The notes beneath the pieces were generated by a model. The model was not told the DNA's origin. It saw nothing but the letters and a program-made list of their open reading frames with translations, and did not search any database. A stretch of DNA of 37,208 bases from CAZECE01 sp964510525. Lineage in GTDB: Bacteria > Pseudomonadota > Gammaproteobacteria > Pseudomonadales > JANQJO01. The stretch is from assembly GCA_964510525.1 (NCBI GenBank), contig CAZECE010000084.1, positions 1-37,208 on the forward strand, given 5' to 3'. How positions within the stretch are numbered: position 1 is the stretch's first letter; each line of letters begins with the position of its first letter. Shown in pieces: positions 17,015 to 25,336 of this stretch. The translations under genes and the position numbers were made by a program.

Positions 17015-17992
17015 TTAGGGGAGCAGCGAAGCCACAGCATCTCGCTCTTCTGACAACTCTTTTTCAGTCGCGCGTAACTTACCTTGGCTGAACTCATCAA
17101 CGGGTAAATCCAATTGAATCTCAAAATCGCCGTCTTTACACACGCAAGGAAAAGAATAAATCAGCCCTTCTTCGATGCCATATTGGCCTTCACAATAAAC
17201 CCCCATGCTGACCCACTGTCCATCTGAACCCAACGCCCAATCACGCATGTGATCAATGGCCGCGTTGGCTGCAGACGCTGCACTGGAAGCACCACGGGCT
17301 TTGATAATCGCCGCGCCACGCTGCTGTACGGAAGGAATGTAGGTTTCTTCATACCAAGATCGATCAATCTGATCATGCGCTGCGGCACCGGAGACAGTTG
17401 CGTAAGTCAGATCTGGGTATTGCGTTGATGAGTGATTGCCCCAAATAACCATTTTATCCACGTCCGCGACCGTTTTACCGGTTTTAGCGGCGAGTTGGTT
17501 GATCGCGCGATTGTGATCCAAACGGGTCATCGCGGTGAACTGACGTGGGTTAATGTCTGGCGCATTGCGCTGCGCAATCAACGCATTGGTATTGGCTGGG
17601 TTGCCCACCACCAACACCTTGATGTCTTTACTCGCCACTTCATTGATCGCCTTACCTTGGACTGAAAAGATTTGCGCATTGGCCTCAAGCAAATCTTTAC
17701 GCTCCATACCAGGTCCGCGCGGCCGAGCCCCAACCAAGAGCGCGTAATTGGAATCTTTAAACGCGACCTTAGGATCATCCGTGCACACAATCTCTTGCAG
17801 CAATGGAAACGCACAGTCGTCCAGCTCCATCGCAACACCCTTTAACGCTTCCAGCGCTGGCGTAATTTCTAACAATTGTAAAATAACGGGTTGATCGGTT
17901 CCGAGCATTGCACCCGAAGCAATTCTAAACAACAACGCATAACTGATTTGTCCGGCCGCTCCGGTAACAGTGACTCGTACTGCAGGCTTCAT
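17015..17992 (-). CDS. mdh: Malate dehydrogenase (NAD-dependent, LDH-like type)
   Basis: This enzyme oxidises malate to oxaloacetate in the TCA cycle. The protein has 325 residues. The NAD-binding loop is TVTGAAGQISYAL near residues 8-20. Substrate-binding residues are in GARPRGPGMERKDLL (88-102). The catalytic pair is D159 in TRLDHNRA and H187 in IWGNHSSTQYPD. The length and the 'GAAGQI' with 'MERKDLLEAN' pattern match the dehydrogenases of about 325 residues found in many gammaproteobacteria and betaproteobacteria, not the 312-residue E. coli type. The ATG follows AAGGAT. A probable promoter lies at 18040-18067. It stands alone, convergent with the basic-protein gene. Confidence 0.97.
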   Translation of the reverse strand: MKPAVRVTVTGAAGQISYALLFRIASGAMLGTDQPVILQLLEITPALEALKGVAMELDDCAFPLLQEIVCTDDPKVAFKDSNYALLVGARPRGPGMERKDLLEANAQIFSVQGKAINEVASKDIKVLVVGNPANTNALIAQRNAPDINPRQFTAMTRLDHNRAINQLAAKTGKTVADVDKMVIWGNHSSTQYPDLTYATVSGAAAHDQIDRSWYEETYIPSVQQRGAAIIKARGASSAASAANAAIDHMRDWALGSDGQWVSMGVYCEGQYGIEEGLIYSFPCVCKDGDFEIQLDLPVDEFSQGKLRATEKELSEERDAVASLLP

Positions 17993-18039
17993 ACTGGATC
18001 CTTATGTGAATAAAATTAGCTGGTCATTTAAAAGAGGCG

Positions 18040-18067
18040 ATTATATCTTTATCAGCGCAAGATGCAA
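18040..18067 (-). promoter_or_regulatory. Putative mdh promoter with overlapping palindrome
   Basis: On the minus strand TTGCAT (18067-18062) is followed after 16 bases by TATAAT (18045-18040), about 48 bases before the mdh ATG. A perfect hairpin or operator-like palindrome, GCAAGAT-GCA-ATCTTGC (18057-18073), overlaps the -35 region. The remaining part of the 261-base gap to 18253 shows DnaA-box-like words (TTATACACA) but no gene. Confidence 0.45.
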
Positions 18068-18253
18068 TCTTGCCCACCTTTATCCCCCATGAGCGCCCCC
18101 CTATGAGCGATTCAGCGACGGAGTTATACACACCCCACAGGCAAGCCTCTCAACTTTTTAACTATTTCACTAAACTTTAATCAAGAATTAACACTTATCA
18201 ACCAAATAGGGTAAGTCATTGATTTTCAAAAACGTATTATTAGGCCAAAAAAC

Positions 18254-20065
18254 ATGCTTTTTGTAGAGAAGCCTTGGCACAAAAGGCTTTGGGCCACTTA
18301 CCCGATGATTACCCCCAGAGTTGTCCACAGAAAATGTGGACAACTTTTTACGATCGTCATCAGAGGCCTGCTGCTGAGCCTGTTACTCCCACCTTTCAGC
18401 ACTGTAAAAGCATCAGATCATGCCCCCAAGATTGCCGTGATCAATCTCATCAAAGAACCCATTTTTGATGAACGCAAACCTGAAGAAAACAAACCCATTC
18501 ACCAACTGGCCAATCGACTGCACCGCATGACTGCGGACTCTGTGATCTTAAGGCAGCTGCCAATGCGAGTCGGAGACCCCTACCAACCGAGTATGATGGC
18601 AGAGGCCGAACGCATACTGCGTGCAAACCCCTACATTGCCAACGCCAGCATTGAAGTCAGCCCCATGATCGATGGTTCAAGCGATGTTGCTGTTACCATT
18701 GTTGTGCAAGACGCCTGGACGATCATACCCGGAGCATCCTACGCCAACATTGATGGTGACAATCGTTTAAGTCTCTCGATTACCGATCTCAACTTTTTAG
18801 GCCAAGGGCAAACCTTAAGGCTGGGGTACACGCAAGAAGAGGATCAAAGCGCCATCAGCAGCGCTTTGTTTGCGCCGTTTTGGTTAGGAAGCGCCACCGA
18901 TTTAACCTTAAGCGCCTCAACCGGAAACGCCTTTAATGCGCAACGCATGAGCATCATCAAGCCCTTTCGCGACTTTAATGCAGCCACAACCTATGGCATC
19001 GAGGCTTACTCGGCGAATATCGAACAAAACCGTTACTTACGCACCGAAGCCTTCTACGGGTACGATCTCGACATACAGGATGCCACTATTTTCTGGGGCA
19101 AATCTTTCTGGGGCACATCATCGAGCGCTCAAAACAGGCACGCGAAAAACCGACCTATCCAGCGCTGGCGAGTGGGCCTTCATTATGAAGAGCGCTTGTT
19201 TAAAAACCAAGTCAACCGACTGCCGTCAGGCGGGCCGATCGCCAACCGACAACGAGTGAGCCCTTGGATCAGTGTCCACAGATTTAACGATAATTTCATT
19301 AAAACGCGCAACATTCGCACCTTACAGCGTGTTGAAGACCTCTTCTTGGGCCGCTCGTGGCGGTTTCGTTTGGGCTTCGCCGATAACCTAGACAACCATG
19401 AATTCAGTGGCGATCAATCAGAAAACAAAAGCAACAGGAACTACTGGGCGATCAACGCCAGCGTGCGCGATACGCTGTTTTATTCACAGCCGCAATTTTT
19501 GCAAACCCAACTCACACTGACCACACAATGGAGCACGCACAACGAACGAGAGAACTGGCTGGCCACAGCCTCCGCGAACTATTACTACCAGCCCTCTGAA
19601 AAACACCAAACCAGAATCCAAGTGCAACGCACTCAGGGCCGCTCATTGACCATAGATCGTCTGTTAACCCAAGGCGGCAATCAAGGCTTGCGTGGCTACC
19701 CAGAGTTTTATCAATTAGGCAACGAGCGCTATTTGATAAAACTCGAACAGTTGTATTTTCACGACTGGAATCTTTGGCAATTATTCCAGGTCGCGACATC
19801 AGTATACCTTGATGCCGGCAGAGCCTGGTTCAGCGAACCCAGTTTTGGCTTTACTGACTATACAGACGATGCACTTCTCTGGAATCTCGGCATCGGCTGG
19901 CGCTTAGGCTCTAACCGCATCGGCTCCGGCAGCCTACTGCACATCGACATCGCCTTTCCAATGACAGATGCTCCCAACCTATCCCCCAATCAGCTATTGC
20001 CCAATCAATTAGGCGAAGCCCCCGAGAGCTGGCGTTTTACGGTAGAGCTGAAGTCTCGACTGTAA
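18254..20065 (+). CDS. Omp85-superfamily outer-membrane barrel protein with one POTRA-like domain
   Basis: The protein has 603 residues from ATG 18254. An ATG at 18305 would give a more normal signal peptide (cleavage near TVKA-SDH) and may be the true start. The periplasmic part after the signal (about residues 55-160) contains RVGDPYQPSMMAEAERILRANPYIANASIEV, typical of a POTRA domain, quoted here only to LRANPYIANASIEV as its core. The remainder is a beta-barrel. GGNQGLRGYPEFYQLGNERY matches the conserved barrel motif of BamA/TamA/FhaC-type proteins. It is shorter than BamA (usually near 800 residues), with one POTRA. It may insert or export an unknown partner. The convergent SUMF1-domain gene overlaps its last 29 bases. 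Confidence 0.8.
   Translation: MLFVEKPWHKRLWATYPMITPRVVHRKCGQLFTIVIRGLLLSLLLPPFSTVKASDHAPKIAVINLIKEPIFDERKPEENKPIHQLANRLHRMTADSVILRQLPMRVGDPYQPSMMAEAERILRANPYIANASIEVSPMIDGSSDVAVTIVVQDAWTIIPGASYANIDGDNRLSLSITDLNFLGQGQTLRLGYTQEEDQSAISSALFAPFWLGSATDLTLSASTGNAFNAQRMSIIKPFRDFNAATTYGIEAYSANIEQNRYLRTEAFYGYDLDIQDATIFWGKSFWGTSSSAQNRHAKNRPIQRWRVGLHYEERLFKNQVNRLPSGGPIANRQRVSPWISVHRFNDNFIKTRNIRTLQRVEDLFLGRSWRFRLGFADNLDNHEFSGDQSENKSNRNYWAINASVRDTLFYSQPQFLQTQLTLTTQWSTHNERENWLATASANYYYQPSEKHQTRIQVQRTQGRSLTIDRLLTQGGNQGLRGYPEFYQLGNERYLIKLEQLYFHDWNLWQLFQVATSVYLDAGRAWFSEPSFGFTDYTDDALLWNLGIGWRLGSNRIGSGSLLHIDIAFPMTDAPNLSPNQLLPNQLGEAPESWRFTVELKSRL
18319..18345. repeat. Perfect inverted repeat inside the signal-peptide region of the Omp85-type gene
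   Basis: AGTTGTCCACA (18319-18329), a five-base GAAAA loop, and TGTGGACAACT (18335-18345), followed by TTTTA. Both arms carry the word TTGTCCACA, one base from a DnaA box. It looks like an intrinsic terminator or attenuator placed within the first codons, and would fold in the mRNA just after either possible start codon. Confidence 0.85.
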
Positions 20066-20072
20066 AACGCCA
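20030..20072. terminator. Imperfect palindrome covering the convergent gene ends (possible two-way terminator)
   Basis: TGGCGTTTTAC (20030-20040) and GTAAAACGCCA (20062-20072) are perfect arms, and much of the 21-base centre also matches its own complement. The palindrome contains the stop codons of both convergent genes and makes both proteins contain WRFTVE near the end. Its location suits a bidirectional terminator, although the T-run is inside the stem rather than after it. Confidence 0.4.
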
Positions 20073-20951
20073 ATCATGTGCTAAGCGAAAGCCTACGTCG
20101 TCTTTACCACGATAGTGATTGCCTCGATTTCTCAATCCTGATCGCGCAAAATTAGGGTTATCTCCCCATCCCCCGCCACGAAAAACTCGGCGCTGGCAGT
20201 CTCCATGTAATCGAGCCTTTCCAGTTTTCGGCATGTCTCGATAATGATCATTCCAACAATCCTGTACCCATTCCCAAACATTGCCATAAATATCATAAAT
20301 GCCATATAGGTTCGGCAAGTATTGTTTTATCGGTGCCGTTTCTAGGTAACCATCATCACACTTATTTGATTTAAAGCTTGGAAATCGTTTAAGAGTTTGT
20401 GCATCTGAGGCATTTGCGTATTTACATAAACCTGAAGGGTCTGATCCCCAGTGATAGCGATCTTGTGATCCAGCTCGAGCGGCATATTCCCACTCGGCTT
20501 CTGTGGGTAAACGAAACTTATAACCCGTTGTCGTGTTTATCCACTTAATAAACAGTTGTACGTCCTGCCAACTGATACACACAACAGGGTGATTTGACTC
20601 TTGTCGATAGCCTGGATCAAGCCAACTGGCTGTTTCTGACTTTACCCAAGCACCCTGATAGACCCAACATTCAGCAGACCTGAAAGCGGGATTACTCCTT
20701 ACAAAAGCCTGAAATAATGCTCGAGTAACTTCCGCTTGCTGCAAATAAAAAGAATCCACATGTACTTCCACGAGCGGTCGTTCATCGGCTTGTCCATCGC
20801 GATCGCCTAGAGTTACAGGCCCTCCAAGTATGGGTACAAAAGTTAGATCTATGCCTGGGGCAATGGACAAAACTTTCTGTTCGCACAAAGCATATCTAGA
20901 CGAAAACCCAATTACAGCACACAGGCAAATTGTTAATAAAATTCTAGCCAT
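20037..20951 (-). CDS. Exported SUMF1/formylglycine-generating-enzyme-like domain protein
   Basis: The protein has 304 residues with a signal peptide (LTICLCAVIGFSSRYALC) and one SUMF1 domain (about 30-295). Supporting segments are FYLQQAEVTRALFQAFV, HPVVCISWQDVQLFIKWINT, FRLPTEAEWEYAARAG, GNVWEWVQDCW, VFRGGGWGDNP and GKDDVGFRLAH. The family includes the enzyme that makes formylglycine in sulfatases. The paired active-site Cys expected in the 'RGG...R' segment are absent here, so sulfatase activation is unlikely; other members act as oxidases, ligand-binding or scaffold domains. No sulfatase gene is nearby. It overlaps the 3' end of the convergent Omp85-type gene by 29 bases. Export fits a periplasmic or surface role. 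Confidence 0.85.
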   Translation of the reverse strand: MARILLTICLCAVIGFSSRYALCEQKVLSIAPGIDLTFVPILGGPVTLGDRDGQADERPLVEVHVDSFYLQQAEVTRALFQAFVRSNPAFRSAECWVYQGAWVKSETASWLDPGYRQESNHPVVCISWQDVQLFIKWINTTTGYKFRLPTEAEWEYAARAGSQDRYHWGSDPSGLCKYANASDAQTLKRFPSFKSNKCDDGYLETAPIKQYLPNLYGIYDIYGNVWEWVQDCWNDHYRDMPKTGKARLHGDCQRRVFRGGGWGDNPNFARSGLRNRGNHYRGKDDVGFRLAHDWRFTVETSALP

Positions 20952-21024
20952 TTCTATTATAAATTCGCCATTAAAATCTGAGGTGGCTTAATATTTAATA
21001 TGAACCTTTCGCTTGCCAAACAAA

Positions 21025-22197
21025 TCACAAACCCACCAACTGATCACAGTCGTACCACGGCAATACACGACAGTTCTCTCGGCTTTGAGTCTCATGACCT
21101 CCGTAAATTAAAACCCCTGGCGCCGCTTTATCACGCGCCAACTCCCGCCACCGAGTTAAATTTTTAAAAAAATCACTCACGATCGTTTTACCCTTTTTAA
21201 TTTCAATCGGCATCAGCTGACTGCCCTGATCCAAGATCACATCAATCTCAAGTTGACTTTTATCACGCCAAAAATATAAATCAGGCGAACGACTCTGTAT
21301 CAGGCGCTGCTTTAGGAGTTCTGCCACAATCATATTTTCGAAAATATTGCCCGCTAACGGGTTAACCCGCACTTGCTCATCCGATTTTATATTCAACAAC
21401 CAACACATCAATCCCGTATCATAAAAATACAGCTTTTCAGATTTAATGAGCCGTTTTGAGAAATTTTCAAAGTGTGGCGTTAGACGAAAGATGATATAGC
21501 TGGCTTCCAAGATCGAAATCCATTCACGCACGGTGTTATGACTGACGCCGCAATCATTGCCAATACTGGATAAATTAAGCAGCTGCCCAACTCGGCCAGC
21601 ACACAAGCGTAAAAACGTTCGGAACTTATTCAGATCTTTGATTTGAATAATCTGCTGAATGTCTCGTTCAACATAGGTTTGAACGTAATTCGCGTACCAA
21701 TCATCCTGAGACACGTCACGAGAATAGAGCGGGGGATAAAAGCCAGCTACTAACTGTTGATCCAGATCCGGGTACAACTGAGCCGATTGCTTAAGCTCCG
21801 TCATCGTGTACGGCGTCAATTGCAATAAGCCAATACGACCAGCCAAGGTTTGAGTCGCTTTTTCACGAAACCCAAACTGCTCAGAGCCGGTAAGAATGTA
21901 TTGGCCCATCACCTGTTGCTGATCAACCAGCCCTTGGAGGTACGAAAAAAGCCTGGGATCTCGCTGCACTTCATCAATAACCAAACCATCCGGATATTGA
22001 TCCAAAAAGCCCCTGGGGTCTTGCTGCACATGCTCTAACGTGTCTGGATTCTCAAGAGAAACGTAAGGCCGATCTGGAAAGCAATGCTTTGCCAGAGTCG
22101 TTTTACCCGCCTGACGGGGTCCAGTAATACCAATGACTGGGAAGCCTTTGGCCAACCGGTGCAACACCGGTTCCATTTGGCGCGGTTGGTAACTCAA
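21025..22197 (-). CDS. AAA-type ATPase with DUF4143 domain
   Basis: The protein has 390 residues. Walker A is GPRQAGKTT (26-34), Walker B LVIDEVQRD (72-80), and a sensor-like YILTGSEQFG follows. The N-terminal half is the AAA_14 type. The C-terminal half (about 195-345) is DUF4143, containing SLSSIGNDCGVSHNTV-like winged-helix residues, written here as NLSSIGNDCGVSHNTV, and a PD-(D/E)XK-like EIDVILDQG...MPIEIKKG. These ATPases are abundant, spread horizontally and have no settled function. Two 22-base direct repeats lie 40-84 bases before its ATG and could be operator sites. It is a single-gene unit. Confidence 0.88.
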   Translation of the reverse strand: MSYQPRQMEPVLHRLAKGFPVIGITGPRQAGKTTLAKHCFPDRPYVSLENPDTLEHVQQDPRGFLDQYPDGLVIDEVQRDPRLFSYLQGLVDQQQVMGQYILTGSEQFGFREKATQTLAGRIGLLQLTPYTMTELKQSAQLYPDLDQQLVAGFYPPLYSRDVSQDDWYANYVQTYVERDIQQIIQIKDLNKFRTFLRLCAGRVGQLLNLSSIGNDCGVSHNTVREWISILEASYIIFRLTPHFENFSKRLIKSEKLYFYDTGLMCWLLNIKSDEQVRVNPLAGNIFENMIVAELLKQRLIQSRSPDLYFWRDKSQLEIDVILDQGSQLMPIEIKKGKTIVSDFFKNLTRWRELARDKAAPGVLIYGGHETQSRENCRVLPWYDCDQLVGL

Positions 22198-22236
22198 AGC
22201 AACGTCCTTTTAAAACAAATACTTAACGACCTAAAA

Positions 22237-22280
22237 TGCTCATGTTTAGACATCTTAGTGCTCATTTTTAGACATATTAG
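22237..22280. promoter_or_regulatory. Two 22-base direct repeats upstream of the DUF4143 ATPase gene
   Basis: TGCTCATGTTTAGACATCTTAG (22237-22258, quoted as TGCTCATGTTTAGACATC plus TTAG) is followed immediately by a second copy at 22259-22280 that differs at two positions. The 22-base period is close to two helical turns, so a protein could bind both copies on one face. They lie in the promoter area of the minus-strand ATPase gene, 40 bases from its start. An operator role is inferred from position. Confidence 0.5.
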
Positions 22281-22351
22281 GGCAAATGGGACAAATTGTC
22301 ACTGCAACTCTCAATCTGTCCGGAAAGACCAATGACCTGATTCAAGAAGAT

Positions 22352-23590
22352 TTAATCCACCTCAAAAAACGCTAACAGCTTGTCGTGCTGAGCGCGGGCG
22401 TCATCAAAGCCTAAATCCACCAGGCGGTGCAAATAGAGTTTGTTAAACATCAAATAGGATAAAAACTCAGCGCCCGATACGGTATCAATGTCTAACGCCC
22501 GAATCAGCATTTTCTCGAACATCGTAAAATTATTTTTTGCCGACTTTTCAAAGCACTCGACAAAGAGCTCAGCCAAGTTCACGGATGGCTGAATTTTCAA
22601 AAGTTCAATCCGCTTCAAGCCTCGATCGGCGATGTCGCCGGTCACCTCATTACGTTCCAACATGGCGTTGATACGCGGCAAGTACTGATCACCAAACTCA
22701 GCCTCACTCCATTCAATTACCCGGTTAATGCGATCAATTTGCTCAATGTCACCATCAACGCTGTCCAGAAAAAATCCGCTCATAATGGTACCGAGCAACT
22801 GCCCTGTCACCGACGCCTCCTCTTCCTGAGGCAGCATACACATTTGCTCCACCGCAAAGCTGCGCTTTGAAGCCAAACTGATGGCCAACACCTTCTCCGC
22901 TCCTAACTGAATGGCCGGTGAGATCGGTGTATTCAGCCTTAACCCCCCATCGGTAAAATAATCACCATTAATTTCAATCGGCGGAAAGACCAGCGGAATC
23001 GATGCACTGGCCAACACATGATAAGGCCGAATCGGGTGCGTATAAAAACCATAGCGGCCTGAATAGTGGTAATCCGGGTGATGATTTAAAAACAACTGGC
23101 ATCGACCCGTCGCCACATGCGTGGCCACCAACGCCAGCGCCTTAGTGCGACCACGACGAATATTGCGTTGAATCTGCGACCACTCGATGGTCTCGGTTAA
23201 AAATGGCAGCAAGGGTGATGCATCCAACAAGCCATTAAAATGAGAGTGGCTCTTCCGAACACCAAACACTATGTGCTTAAACAAATCCGTGGTGCTCTTA
23301 TTGATAAACTGCATCAAGGCTTTGGCATCACGCTTATATATCTGACCTTCTTCCAAGCCACGCCATAGCGTCGCCAACCGACTGCCTTGGTATTGCGGCT
23401 CATGTGACATCGACGCCAAATAAGCGGCATTAATAGCCCCCACTGAGGCGCCGGTAATAATATCAAAAGGCCGCTCTCGTACCACTTGTGGCATTTGGCT
23501 ACGAATGTAGGACATCACCCCCGCTTCATAAGCGCCACGAGCCCCACCACCCGACAACACCAAGGCCAATGGCCGATTTATTCCTGACAT
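22352..23590 (-). CDS. Patatin-like phospholipase
   Basis: The protein has 412 residues from ATG 23590; an ATG ten codons upstream (23620) is also open, but AGGAAGG lies between the two and favours the later start. It is a lipid acyl hydrolase with the Ser-Asp dyad of the patatin fold: oxyanion loop SGGGARGAYEAG (13-24), nucleophile S49 in TGASVGA, and D214 in FTDGGLRLN. No signal peptide is seen, so it is cytosolic or exported by another route. The long C-terminal part (about 250-412) has no recognised domain. It is preceded by a stem-loop downstream of guaA and stands alone. Confidence 0.92.
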   Translation of the reverse strand: MSGINRPLALVLSGGGARGAYEAGVMSYIRSQMPQVVRERPFDIITGASVGAINAAYLASMSHEPQYQGSRLATLWRGLEEGQIYKRDAKALMQFINKSTTDLFKHIVFGVRKSHSHFNGLLDASPLLPFLTETIEWSQIQRNIRRGRTKALALVATHVATGRCQLFLNHHPDYHYSGRYGFYTHPIRPYHVLASASIPLVFPPIEINGDYFTDGGLRLNTPISPAIQLGAEKVLAISLASKRSFAVEQMCMLPQEEEASVTGQLLGTIMSGFFLDSVDGDIEQIDRINRVIEWSEAEFGDQYLPRINAMLERNEVTGDIADRGLKRIELLKIQPSVNLAELFVECFEKSAKNNFTMFEKMLIRALDIDTVSGAEFLSYLMFNKLYLHRLVDLGFDDARAQHDKLLAFFEVD

Positions 23591-23661
23591 CCCTGTTATT
23601 ACCTTCCTAAAAGCGAGCAAAACACTAAATTTTGATCACTTACTCAAGTCAAAATAAGGCT

Positions 23662-23714
23662 CCATCCCCTATTCACGCCAAATTCACCCCAAAACTGGCG
23701 TGAATAGGATGGCT
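23662..23714 (-). terminator. Strong stem-loop downstream of guaA
   Basis: CCTATTCACGCCA (23668-23680) and TGGCGTGAATAGG (23696-23708) are perfect 13-base arms with a 15-base loop. The stem extends by CCATCC/GGATGG across a two-base bulge. On the minus strand it lies 48 bases after the guaA stop and is followed by CTTATTTTG. This suits a Rho-independent terminator of guaBA, although the T-run is weak. A further TGGCGTGA copy lies at 23717-23724. Confidence 0.6.
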
Positions 23715-23761
23715 AATCACGCCAGAATAACCAGCATGAAGAAAAGACACCACAATCTGTC

Positions 23762-25312
23762 TTACTCCCATTCAATTGTAGACGGTGGTTTCGAGGAAAT
23801 GTCATAGGTCACTCGAGCGACCTGAGCGACTTGATTCATGATTCGATTGGCCACTGTTTGCAGAAAGGAAAAGGGCAAATCCGCTGCACGCGCTGTCATA
23901 AAATCCACGGTCTCAACCGCGCGAACCGACACCACGTATTCATAGCGACGACTGTCGCCTGTGACACCGACCGACTTCACCGGCAAGAACACCACAAACG
24001 CCTGACTGACCGCATCGTACAACTCAAACTCACGCAGCGCATCGGTAAAAATCGCATCCGCTTGCCGCAAGATATCGGCGTATTCTTTTTTGACTTCCCC
24101 TAAGATGCGCACGCCCAAGCCCGGCCCTGGAAACGGGTGGCGATAAATCAAGACTTCAGGCAAGCCAATGCCAACACCCAATTTACGGACTTCGTCTTTA
24201 AACAGTTCTTTTAACGGCTCTAGCAGCTTTAGGGACATTTTTTCCGGCAAACCACCCACATTGTGATGCGATTTAATCACTTTGGCTTTACCACTGGCGG
24301 CACCGGCCGATTCAATCACATCCGGATAAATAGTGCCTTGCGCCAACCACTTCACCCCTTCCAAGCGATCGGCTTCTTGCTCAAAGACCTCGACAAAGGT
24401 TTCACCAATGATTTTGCGTTTGCGCTCAGGATCAGACACGCCGGCCAACCGACTCAGAAACGTTTCTTCTGCCGCAACGTGAACCACATTAACGCCCATG
24501 TGCTCTTTAAACGTCGCCATCACTTGGTCAGCTTCATTCAAGCGCAACAACCCATTATCAACAAACACACAAACCAACTGATCCCCAATCGCCTGATGCA
24601 ACAACGCAGCAACAACCGATGAATCCACTCCGCCGGACAGTCCCAGTAACACTTTGTCCTGACCAACAGTCTCTTTTATCGATTCAATTAAAGATTCAGC
24701 AATCGATTGGGTTTGCCATAACTGCTGACACCCACATTGCCCCACCAAAAAGTTTCTTAAAATGGTGTCGCCTTCCACCGAGTGCGTCACCTCAGGATGA
24801 AACTGAATGCCCCAAATAGGTAACTCACGATGCCGAATCACCGCTTGCGCCACATCGTCACTTTTAGCCAAAGTCACCAACGAATCGGACAGAGTCGCCA
24901 CATGATCCCCATGACTCATCCAAACCTGAGTGTCTGCAGCGACGCCTTCCAACAACGGATCTTCGGTTAAACGCTGTACCACCGCATGACCAAACTCGCC
25001 TTGCTCACCCGGTTCGACTTGACTGCCAAAATGATGCGCCAACAACTGCATCCCATAACAAATGCCTAAGACGGGAACGCCAGCCTTTAAAACAAATTCA
25101 GGCAAGATCGGGCTGCCGGATGCGGTGACCGACTCAGGCCCGCCCGACAAAATAATGCCTGAGCACTCGAACCGCTCGGCCAAAGGAGAATCCCAGGGCA
25201 ACAACTCACAATAGATGCCAATTTCGCGTACCCGGCGAGCGATCAGCTGTGTGTATTGAGACCCATAATCTAAAATCAGGATTTTATCCGCGTGAACATC
25301 GACGCTTGTCAT
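23762..25312 (-). CDS. guaA: GMP synthase (glutamine-hydrolysing)
   Basis: This cytosolic enzyme converts XMP to GMP using ATP and glutamine. The protein has 516 residues. The class I amidotransferase domain has nucleophile C85 in GICYGMQL and H172/E174 in FHPEVTH. The ATP-pyrophosphatase domain has the P-loop SGGVDSS (226-232). The C-terminal dimerisation domain ends in the family's usual KPPSTIEWE. It follows guaB by 24 bases, so the two form one operon for the guanine branch of purine synthesis. A stem-loop follows the gene. All catalytic residues are present. Confidence 0.99.
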   Translation of the reverse strand: MTSVDVHADKILILDYGSQYTQLIARRVREIGIYCELLPWDSPLAERFECSGIILSGGPESVTASGSPILPEFVLKAGVPVLGICYGMQLLAHHFGSQVEPGEQGEFGHAVVQRLTEDPLLEGVAADTQVWMSHGDHVATLSDSLVTLAKSDDVAQAVIRHRELPIWGIQFHPEVTHSVEGDTILRNFLVGQCGCQQLWQTQSIAESLIESIKETVGQDKVLLGLSGGVDSSVVAALLHQAIGDQLVCVFVDNGLLRLNEADQVMATFKEHMGVNVVHVAAEETFLSRLAGVSDPERKRKIIGETFVEVFEQEADRLEGVKWLAQGTIYPDVIESAGAASGKAKVIKSHHNVGGLPEKMSLKLLEPLKELFKDEVRKLGVGIGLPEVLIYRHPFPGPGLGVRILGEVKKEYADILRQADAIFTDALREFELYDAVSQAFVVFLPVKSVGVTGDSRRYEYVVSVRAVETVDFMTARAADLPFSFLQTVANRIMNQVAQVARVTYDISSKPPSTIEWE

Positions 25313-25336
25313 AATTGAACTTCCAAATAAAAAGAT

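Noticed and set aside
18003..18345. Cluster of DnaA-box-like words (TTATACACA, TTGTCCACA twice) suggesting a replication origin
   Set aside because: Only one word matches the consensus well, no A/T-rich unwinding region with repeats is present, and dnaA, dnaN, gidA or mnmG are not nearby.
20037..20951. Sulfatase-activating formylglycine enzyme
   Set aside because: The fold matches but the paired active-site cysteines are missing and there is no sulfatase in the window.
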